Shown here one piece after another: positions 58,097 through 64,000 of a stretch of 64,000 bases of DNA. Under the pieces are notes generated by a model. It saw only the letters and a program-made list of their open reading frames with translations, searched no databases and had not been told where the DNA came from. How positions within the stretch are numbered: position 1 is the stretch's first letter; every line of letters begins with the position of its first letter. The translations under genes and the position numbers were made by a program. The stretch comes from Oceanospirillales bacterium (lineage in GTDB: Bacteria > Pseudomonadota > Gammaproteobacteria > Pseudomonadales > Endozoicomonadaceae), in assembly GCA_004762125.1 (NCBI GenBank), contig SIHQ01000006.1, positions 141,978 to 205,977 on the forward strand, read 5' to 3'.

Positions 58097-59439
58097 AGCT
58101 GCATTTCACTGATCAGAACAGAGCCTGTCTGCATATTGCCACGTCGGTCATAGTCATTACCTGCAGCCACCATATTCATAAACATATCTTTCAGGTTACC
58201 GGCGATGGTGACTTCCGATACAGGGAACTGAATGACACCATTTTCTACCCAATAGCCACCGGCTCCACGGGAGTAATCGCCCGTAACGGTATTCACTCCT
58301 TGTCCCATAAGTTCGGTAACCAACAGGCCTGTTCCCATTTGCTTCAACAATTCCTGCTGATCACCTGCATTACTGTCCAGAAACAGATTATTAACCCCAC
58401 CGGAATTGGCTGTACTTTCCATACCCAGTTTGCGGGCAGAGTAGGTACCCAGCAAATAGTTCGCCAGCACACCATCCGTCACAAAATCCTTAGCACGAGT
58501 AGCCAAGCCGTCATTATCGAAACTGCCAGAGCCCATGGCTTTCTTCAGATAAGGCTGCTCGTGAATGCGCACCCAATCTGGAAAGATTTTCTTACCCAGA
58601 TGATCTAACAGGAAGGAAGACTGACGATAGAGACTGCCACCACTGATGGCACCCATCAGATTGCTGATAAGACCTGAGGCGACTTCTGCAGCAAATAACA
58701 CTGGTACCTGAGCGGTTTTAACTCGGCGAGGCCCTAATCGGTCAATCGTTCTTTGCGCTGCCATTTCACCAACAGAAACAGCTGAATCCAGATCGTTACC
58801 GTCACGAGCGACCGTGTACCAGTAATCACGCTGCATCTCGCCGTTCTGTTCACCAATAAAGACGGCACTCAGACTATGACGACTGGAAACATAGCCGCCA
58901 ATGAAGCCATGACTGTTGCCATAGACTCTACACCCTTGATGAGTACCAACATTAGCGCCATCAGAATTAGTAATTTTCTTACTGAACTTACGCCCAGCAT
59001 CTTCACACTTTAGTGCAAGCTCTATAGCGGCTTCGGCATCAGCGCCCCAGGGGTGATAAAGATCCAGGTCAGGTAGATTGGTCGCCATCAGATCAGCATC
59101 AGCCAGTCCTGCACAAGGATCTTCAGATCCATAACCAGCAATATCATAGGCTGCTTTTACGGTTTCACGTATAGCTTCCGAAGTGCTGTCCGAAGTACTG
59201 GCAGAGCCCTTTCGTCTCCCCTGATAAACGGTAATTCCGAAACCTTGGTCACGGTTAAACTCAACCGTTTCCACATCGCCCATGCGAACACCGACCGACA
59301 AACCGGCATCCAGACTAACGCCAACCTCACAGGCATCAGCTCCCTGTTTTTTTGCTTCTGCCAGAATATCACTGACAAGATTTTTCAGACGATCCTCTTC
59401 AGCACGAGGATCTAATACCGCATTTCCGGTGTCAGCCAT
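58084..59439 (-). CDS. pmbA: Metalloprotease PmbA (TldE)
   Basis: TldE/PmbA subunit of the TldD-TldE protease, which in E. coli matures microcin B17 and degrades CcdA, 451 aa from ATG 59439. That start is preferred over GTG 59472 because GCAGG lies six bases before it. VETVEFNRDQGFGITVYQGRRKGSASTSD and NTVTGDYSRGAGGYWVENG are PmbA motifs. TldD is not in the window. yjgA is divergent next door, a conserved pairing. Confidence 0.95.
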   Translation of the reverse strand: MADTGNAVLDPRAEEDRLKNLVSDILAEAKKQGADACEVGVSLDAGLSVGVRMGDVETVEFNRDQGFGITVYQGRRKGSASTSDSTSEAIRETVKAAYDIAGYGSEDPCAGLADADLMATNLPDLDLYHPWGADAEAAIELALKCEDAGRKFSKKITNSDGANVGTHQGCRVYGNSHGFIGGYVSSRHSLSAVFIGEQNGEMQRDYWYTVARDGNDLDSAVSVGEMAAQRTIDRLGPRRVKTAQVPVLFAAEVASGLISNLMGAISGGSLYRQSSFLLDHLGKKIFPDWVRIHEQPYLKKAMGSGSFDNDGLATRAKDFVTDGVLANYLLGTYSARKLGMESTANSGGVNNLFLDSNAGDQQELLKQMGTGLLVTELMGQGVNTVTGDYSRGAGGYWVENGVIQFPVSEVTIAGNLKDMFMNMVAAGNDYDRRGNMQTGSVLISEMQLAGE

Positions 59440-59571
59440 GAATGACCTGCCATCCTTTTGGTTGCTATTCACATTATTGTGCCTGTTGACCAGCTATGAG
59501 TGAAATTATTTTCAACACCTTGTTCGAACTGAAGTAGAATGCACTCAATTCTCTTTTAAGCAACATAAGCA

Positions 59572-60093
59572 ATGGCAAGAAAAGATCGTTCTCACCTTGA
59601 AGACGATGAAGAATACATCATCGTTAGTAAATCCGAACTGAAACGGGATATGGATGAGCTCAAAGTCATAGGTTCACGCCTGATAGACATGAAGCAATCC
59701 ATGCTCGATAAACTTCCTCTGGAAGATCGTCTCCGCAGAGCCCTGGACGAAAGCAAGCGCATCACTAGCTTCAATGCTCGTAAACGGCATCTTGGTTATA
59801 TTGGTAAGCTGTTGAAAGAGCAAGATCTTGAACCTATCACGATTTTACTGAACAGCCTTGACTCCTCCAGCGAAGAGTTCAACCGTCGTTTCCATCAGTT
59901 GGAGCGCTGGCGTGACCGCTTGATTAATGAAGGCCCGAAAGCGTTGACTGAGTACCTGGTAAAATACCCGGACGCTGATCATCAGCACATTCGTCAATTG
60001 GTTAGAAATGCTCAGAAAGAAGTAAAACTGGAGAAGCCACCCGCTTCGTCTAAAAAGCTGTTTAAATTTCTTCGTGAAGTCGACGGCCTTTAA
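59572..60093 (+). CDS. yjgA: Ribosome-associated protein YjgA (DarP)
   Basis: DUF615 protein that associates with the 50S subunit during late assembly, 173 aa. EEYIIVSKSELKRDMDEL at the N-terminus, SFNARKRHLGYIGKLLKEQD and the FNRRFHQLERWRDRLI segment are characteristic. Charged and helical. Divergent from pmbA with a 132-bp gap, and closed by a terminator at 60103-60126. Confidence 0.94.
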   Translation: MARKDRSHLEDDEEYIIVSKSELKRDMDELKVIGSRLIDMKQSMLDKLPLEDRLRRALDESKRITSFNARKRHLGYIGKLLKEQDLEPITILLNSLDSSSEEFNRRFHQLERWRDRLINEGPKALTEYLVKYPDADHQHIRQLVRNAQKEVKLEKPPASSKKLFKFLREVDGL

Positions 60094-60102
60094 TTTCTGT
60101 AC

Positions 60103-60126
60103 AGACGGCAGGTTATCCTGCCGTCT
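60103..60126. terminator. Terminator after yjgA
   Basis: A perfect 10-bp stem, AGACGGCAGG (60103-60112) with CCTGCCGTCT (60117-60126), and a 4-nt loop, between convergent genes. Confidence 0.85.
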
Positions 60127-60128
60127 TC

Positions 60129-60845
60129 TCAGTCGGTGATCAGTGCTGGATTATCACTAAAGACGCCATCGACCCCCATCGCTTTCAATCGTTCTGCCTG
60201 CTCACATTTATTGACTGTATAGCAATAGAGCTCATAGCCTCCAGCTTTAACACTTTCAGCTTTTTTCTCCGTCAATCTCGAACCGTTCAAATGTATAGCC
60301 GATGCCTGTACCTGACGCGCTTTATATTGCCAGTTCAGAGGTAAGGATTTATAGAGACAACCAATACGGGCTTTTGATCTCCCTCTGAACAACACCAATG
60401 CTTTGTGATTGAAACTGGATACCAGCAATCTGTCTTCTGGAAAAGCAATGTTCATCAAGGTATTGGCAGTAACCTCCACCAAACGCGTCACATTGCACCG
60501 GTTGGGTTTCAACTCAAGGTTTAAACTCAACCCCAATGCCATAATCAGTAAAAGCGCATCTTGCAAGGTAGGCACTTTCTCACCTTTGAACTCGGGAGAA
60601 AACCATCCTCCGGCATCAAGCTCAGAAAGCGTTGATTGACTCTGTTTCTTCAGATGACCACGACCATCAGTGGTTCTGTTAACTCTGGCATCATGAAAAA
60701 TAATGGCAGAACCATCACCAATCAAAGTCACATCAAGCTCAATCCACTTAACACCCTGTTCAGCCGCTTTGCGGATACTGGCCAGAGTGTTTTCCGGAGC
60801 CAGAGCTGCAATACCTCGATGACCAATCACCGAATCCATAATCAT
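60129..60845 (-). CDS. Glycerophosphodiester phosphodiesterase
   Basis: Hydrolyses glycerophosphodiesters to sn-glycerol 3-phosphate and an alcohol, 238 aa from ATG 60845, which has GGAAG seven bases upstream (ATG 60869 is also in frame). Catalytic HRG (GHRGIAALAPENT), the metal ligands in ELDV, and FHDARVNRTTDG are present. No signal peptide, so it resembles cytoplasmic UgpQ more than periplasmic GlpQ. It ends with VDGVFSDNPALI, the family's C-terminal motif. Confidence 0.92.
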   Translation of the reverse strand: MIMDSVIGHRGIAALAPENTLASIRKAAEQGVKWIELDVTLIGDGSAIIFHDARVNRTTDGRGHLKKQSQSTLSELDAGGWFSPEFKGEKVPTLQDALLLIMALGLSLNLELKPNRCNVTRLVEVTANTLMNIAFPEDRLLVSSFNHKALVLFRGRSKARIGCLYKSLPLNWQYKARQVQASAIHLNGSRLTEKKAESVKAGGYELYCYTVNKCEQAERLKAMGVDGVFSDNPALITD

Positions 60846-60955
60846 TTTTACACTTCCGCTCTTACCCATTCACACAAGTTATAGAGTGTCTATTATAAGA
60901 TTTTCAATGGCAACGAATTTGTAATGACCCATGTATTTCTGAATAGCTGTGGATA

Positions 60956-61351
60956 TCATTTCAATGCTGTAACACATTCGCTCAATATTCTGCACGCCCT
61001 CTCTGCATCAAAAAGGTGGAGGCTCGCATAGTTTAGTCGCACATGGTGCGTGAAATTATCTTGAGGCGGAAACAATACTCCGGGCGTAACACTTAAGAAA
61101 CTGCTCCCTCGCAATAGACTACTTAAAGGCAATGACATACTACCGTCATAGCTCAACTCTGCGAACACATCGTCCTCTATCAGAGTGACTTCAAATTGAT
61201 TCAGTAGAGCCACAAGTTTTGCATAGTGACTATAAGGAACACGTGCTCCTAGAGGATTACTGAAATTAGGCGTCAACACCAACGCATTCACAGGCCATTG
61301 AGATAACGCTAAACCCAAAGCATCAAGATCAATACCTCCGTCTTTTGGCAC
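60956..61351 (-). pseudogene. Fragment of a MocR/PdxR-type (GntR + aminotransferase) regulator
   Basis: A 131-codon remnant of a PLP-aminotransferase-like domain: LVLTPNFSNPLGARVPYSHYAKL and TLIEDDVFAELSYD match MocR-type regulators. The N-terminal HTH and first part of the aminotransferase domain are missing, and an internal deletion after YDGSMSLPL removes the PLP-lysine segment (SFSKTLAPG type) before rejoining the C-terminal VTPGVLFPPQDNF...VRLNYA. Not functional. Its 5' break abuts the broken 5' end of ltaE. Confidence 0.75.
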
Positions 61352-62169
61352 TGCTCAGTCACTGCCAACGGGGAGATGAATATATTGCTGGGCAGGAAGC
61401 TCATACTTATAAGTATGAAGCGGGGGGTGCCGCGGTGCTGGGCAGTATTCAACCTCAGCCTATAGAGTTTGAAAAAAACGCCACCTTGGATTTCAGAAAA
61501 ATAGAAACAAAAATAAAACCGGACGATTTCCACTTTGCCCGTACTCGACTGCTTTGTCTCGAAAACACCCACGGAGGTAAGGTCTTACCATTTTCATATC
61601 ATCAGGAAGCCAGAACATTCGCAGACAAACACAATCTGGCACTGCATTTAGACGGCGCTCGTGTTTTTCATGCCGTTGTAAAACAGGGTGTTACCCTTGC
61701 AGATATCACTCGTCACTATGATTCCGTATCTATCTGCCTGAGCAAGGGTTTAGGAGCACCAGTGGGCTCTGTACTCTGTGGTAGTAAAGTATTGATTGAT
61801 GATGCGCGACGCTGGAGAAAAATACTGGGTGGCGGCATGCGTCAAGCAGGCGTTTTAGCAGCGGCAGGTCTATATGCTCTGGATAATAATATCGAACGAC
61901 TTCAAGACGATCACCACCATGCTCGTATTCTCGCTGAAGGGCTTTCAGGGCTTCCCGGAATCACTTGCGATACCAATGAAGTGCAAACCAATATTGTGTA
62001 TATCTCCACTCAAACACCTGAAATGGCTGATGGTTTAAGAGCCTATTTAAAAACTCAGGGTATTATGATTGGTGGAGGTCAGCGTATGCGCCTTGTTACT
62101 CATATAGACATCAGTTTGAATGCTATTGAGAAAACACTAGGACACTGTGCTAACTATTTATCTCAGTAG
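61345..62169 (+). pseudogene. ltaE: 5'-truncated low-specificity L-threonine aldolase
   Basis: Threonine aldolase cleaves L-threonine to glycine and acetaldehyde. The surviving 274 codons match E. coli LtaE from about residue 66 on: ALLSHCQRGDEYI, YEAGGAAVLGSIQPQPI, the PLP-lysine motif SICLSKGLGAPVGS, and WRKILGGGMRQAG. The first 65 or so residues, the start codon and the promoter are absent; the frame opens at a TTG that corresponds to an internal leucine. Probably non-functional although the remainder is intact, which suggests recent loss. Confidence 0.8.
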
Positions 62170-62291
62170 CAAACAAAAATGACGCACAGATTTTACTAAG
62201 GAAGCTTATTATGAGAATAAACTTGGAGTGCTTTTAAAACTCGACAAGGACCAGATGAAATACAGAAAACCAATGGGAAAATTTTAAGTAA

Positions 62292-62325
62292 AAAAAAGCT
62301 GATTGAATAAACAATCAGCTTTTTT
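62292..62325. terminator. Bidirectional terminator between ltaE remnant and tRNA-His
   Basis: AAAAAAGCTGATTG (62292-62305) with CAATCAGCTTTTTT (62312-62325), 14-bp stem, 6-nt loop, with A and T tracts on both sides. It ends the tRNA transcript on the minus strand. Confidence 0.85.
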
Positions 62326-62331
62326 TAAAAG

Positions 62332-62408
62332 TGGGGTGGACGATGGGGCTCGAACCCACGACCACCGGAATCACAATCCGGGGCTCTACCAACTGAGCTA
62401 CGCCCACC
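62332..62408 (-). tRNA. tRNA-His (anticodon GTG)
   Basis: On the minus strand the cloverleaf is complete: acceptor GTGGGCG with CGTCCAC, D-arm TAGCTCAGTTGGTAGAG, anticodon loop TTGTGAT, T-arm GGTTCGAGCC, and genomically encoded CCA. The extra G-1 (complement of 62408) pairing with C73 is the histidine identity element. 77 nt including G-1. Confidence 0.97.
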
Positions 62409-62559
62409 ACTTCATTCTTGTGGGAAGAACTTGTTCTCCCTAAAGACGCGGCTGATTATAAGGAAAGCCGCCGACCATGCAAGTAAAAATTTTCAGAACA
62501 AGTAGAAACCGAAATCACTTCAGATCCTGTTCAAAAATCTGAAGTAATAAGATCTAATA

Positions 62560-63129
62560 TCAGGCTACAGCGCCAATCGGCAGCACTTCTCTGCCCAGCT
62601 GTTCGTTGATAACTTCAGCCATAGCAAGATACATAGCACTGAGACCACAGATAATACCTTCCCAACCGGCAAAGTGCCCAATAGCTACTGAACCTGTAAA
62701 GTCTTTAGCGGCTAATAAGAAAAACAGCACTGCCAAAGATGCAAATACAAACTGCAATACACGGTTAGCTTTAAGCGTGCCGAAGAACATAAATGTGGTA
62801 AAGACTCCCCACATCACCAGGTACCAACCCATATAGCCGGCCGATGTCGCCTGACCAATACCCTGTTCAGGGAAAATTAGCAGGAGTACCAAGCTGATCC
62901 AGAACAAACCGTAGGAAGTAAAAGCAGTAACACCAAAAGTATTACCTTTCTTAAACTCCATAATACCGGCAATCACCTGAGCCACACCGCCATACGCTAG
63001 CCCCATGGCCAAAATCATGGCTGTCAGAGGAAAGAAACCGGCATTGTGAATATTCAACAATACCGTTGTCATACCAAAGCCCATCAAACCGAGAGGGGCC
63101 GGATTAGCGTATGAATCTTTTGCTGTCAT
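62560..63129 (-). CDS. satP: Acetate uptake transporter (GPR1/FUN34/YaaH, SatP-like)
   Basis: Inner-membrane acetate/succinate-proton symporter family, 189 aa from ATG 63129; the frame is open 28 codons further upstream but those residues are not family-like. The signature [18 protein letters not shown] is at residues about 8-25; six helices follow ([37 protein letters not shown]). The ribosome site is weak. It lies alone between the tRNA-His gene and the rRNA operon end. Confidence 0.9.
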   Translation of the reverse strand: MTAKDSYANPAPLGLMGFGMTTVLLNIHNAGFFPLTAMILAMGLAYGGVAQVIAGIMEFKKGNTFGVTAFTSYGLFWISLVLLLIFPEQGIGQATSAGYMGWYLVMWGVFTTFMFFGTLKANRVLQFVFASLAVLFFLLAAKDFTGSVAIGHFAGWEGIICGLSAMYLAMAEVINEQLGREVLPIGAVA

Positions 63130-63383
63130 AGGTGTCACTTTACAACTAATGAATAGATGAACTTTGAAGTTAGATCTTTTTTTAAGATCCGCAGTAAGAA
63201 ATTCGAATAACAAATGCGCCGCAAACAGCTACCTGTAATTAGCCGGTATTAACCAGCAGGTCTGCCTCGGGGAGTGCAAATAAGCGTTATTCTGAATATA
63301 AGAACCGGAATGACGAGATGAACAACGACACTCGGTAGGGGGCTTCTCGCAGGCTGGATAAACACAAACATTTCGAGAAGAAA

Positions 63384-63413
63384 AAAGCCCGGCTGATTTC
63401 TCAACCGGGCTTT
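63384..63413 (-). terminator. rRNA operon terminator
   Basis: On the minus strand AAAGCCCGG (63413-63405) pairs with CCGGGCTTT (63392-63384), followed by a TTTTTT-containing tail. It lies about 50 bp downstream of the last 5S gene. The 334-bp gap from satP to this 5S gene shows nothing else. Confidence 0.85.
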
Positions 63414-63463
63414 ATCTTTTTCTTAAATAGACTCATAGATTGAGTATATTCAAGATAACTAAG

Positions 63464-63582
63464 TGCCTGACAATGACCTACTCTCACATGGGGAAGCCCC
63501 ACACTACCATCGGCGATGCATCGTTTCACTTCCGAGTTCGAGATGGGATCGGGTGGTTCCAATACTCTATGGTCATCAAGCA
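63464..63582 (-). rRNA. rrf: 5S rRNA, distal copy
   Basis: 119 nt matching bacterial 5S rRNA (GGAACCACCCGATCCCATC, GATCGCCGATGG-type loop region, GAGAGTAGGTCAT). It differs from the proximal copy at seven positions, including an A-U for G-C exchange and G-U wobbles in helix I. Last gene of the rRNA operon. Confidence 0.95.
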
Positions 63583-63623
63583 AAACTGATTACTTCAAAG
63601 TCTTAATTTATTGCTTTGAAACA

Positions 63624-63652
63624 AAAACATTGAATAACTTATTCAATGTTTT
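63624..63652 (-). other. Hairpin between the two 5S genes
   Basis: AAAACATTGAATA (63624-63636) pairs with TATTCAATGTTTT (63640-63652), 13 bp with a 3-nt loop. It could be an RNase processing site or a partial terminator after the proximal 5S gene. Confidence 0.5.
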
Positions 63653-63659
63653 AATTCAA

Positions 63660-63778
63660 TGCCTGGCGATGACCTACTCTCACATGGGGAAACCCCACAC
63701 TACCATCGGCGATGTATCGTTTCACTTCCGAGTTCGGGATGGGATCGGGTGGTTCCAATACTCTATGGTCACCAGGCA
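63660..63778 (-). rRNA. rrf: 5S rRNA, proximal copy
   Basis: 119 nt with the canonical ends TGCCTGGTGACC and GGTCATCGCCAGGCA forming helix I. Nearest to the 23S gene. The 159-bp spacer to 23S (63779-63937) has no tRNA. Confidence 0.96.
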
Positions 63779-63937
63779 AAACTGGTTTTGTACATGGAAT
63801 ACTTATGCCGTTTTGCCAACGATGGCTAAAAACGGACTGTCTCTCCACATACATAGAATCCTGATTAAATAAGCTGTGTTATTAATTCTTGCTTAACACT
63901 CTCATGCGTATGGCATGGTAAATCGCTTTGGCGTTAT

Positions 63938-64000
63938 ATGGTCAAGCCTCTCGAGTCATTAGTACTGGTTAGCTCAACGCCTCACAACGCTTACACACCC
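63938..64000 (-). rRNA. rrl: 23S rRNA, 3' end (partial)
   Basis: The minus strand ends with GAGCTAACCAGTACTAATGA and GAGAGGCTTGACCAT, the conserved 3' terminus of 23S rRNA. The gene runs out of the window at 64000. The exact 3' end is estimated from the E. coli sequence. Confidence 0.92.

Noticed and set aside
63464..63778. Second 5S gene as an assembly duplication
   Set aside because: Seven differences, including a compensated base pair, indicate two separate real genes.

Overview
The window reads as a chromosome segment of a gammaproteobacterium. The stretch from cysN to yjgA (about 18.3–60.1 kb) follows, from memory of family gene order, the Pseudomonas-type order cysND – nif3 – degS/algW – his – murA – ibaG – mla / yrbG – kdsD – lptCAB – rpoN – hpf – ptsN – rapZ – ptsO – pmbA – yjgA. 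Moderate-to-low GC, a eukaryotic-like kinase gene, tryptophanase and several lineage-specific secreted proteins would suit a marine, possibly host-associated, Oceanospirillales/Endozoicomonas-like organism. That taxonomic guess is inference only.

Layout. 0–8 kb: a FadL-type porin, a LysR regulator, a complete AapJQMP amino-acid importer and an AT-rich secreted protein of unknown function. 8–18.2 kb: folE, a ZntA-type metal ATPase with a candidate operator, a short-chain dehydrogenase with a signal peptide, tryptophanase with an apparent TnaC-like leader peptide, a HAD phosphatase, the kbl-tdh threonine-degradation operon and a small basic protein. 18.3–32 kb: cysDN (CysN carries what looks like a decayed APS-kinase domain), a second unknown secreted protein, NIF3, DegS, a Ser/Thr kinase with a TVP38-family membrane protein, hisGD, a chalcone-isomerase-like protein, a rarD remnant, murA and ibaG. 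32.3–44.9 kb: an accessory block with a small lipoprotein, three valine-catabolic genes (mmsB, acyl-CoA dehydrogenase, mmsA) and a Liv-type ABC importer interleaved with two acyl-CoA-ligase-family genes. 44.9–60.1 kb: mlaFEDCB on the minus strand, divergent from yrbG-kdsD-lptCAB-rpoN-hpf-ptsN-rapZ-npr-mgtE, then pmbA and yjgA. 60.1–64 kb: a glycerophosphodiesterase, two 5'-truncated genes fused head to head (a MocR-type regulator and threonine aldolase ltaE), tRNA-His, an acetate transporter, and the 3' end of an rRNA operon with two non-identical 5S genes.

The core genes form an envelope and nitrogen-regulation hub: LPS export (Lpt), KDO precursor synthesis (KdsD), phospholipid retrograde transport (Mla), peptidoglycan precursor synthesis (MurA), sigma-54 and the nitrogen PTS. 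The accessory genes concern uptake and breakdown of amino acids and carboxylic or fatty acids: Aap, tryptophanase, Kbl/Tdh, valine catabolism, FadL, and Liv plus CoA ligases.

The points most worth checking are the TnaC-like leader with Trp12/Asp16 spacing but no Pro24, the decayed CysC domain on CysN, the missing kdsC with a possible remnant, the accessory insertions that split the mla-ibaG-murA-his cluster, the head-to-head deletion at 61.35 kb, and a possible pseudoknot in front of hpf.
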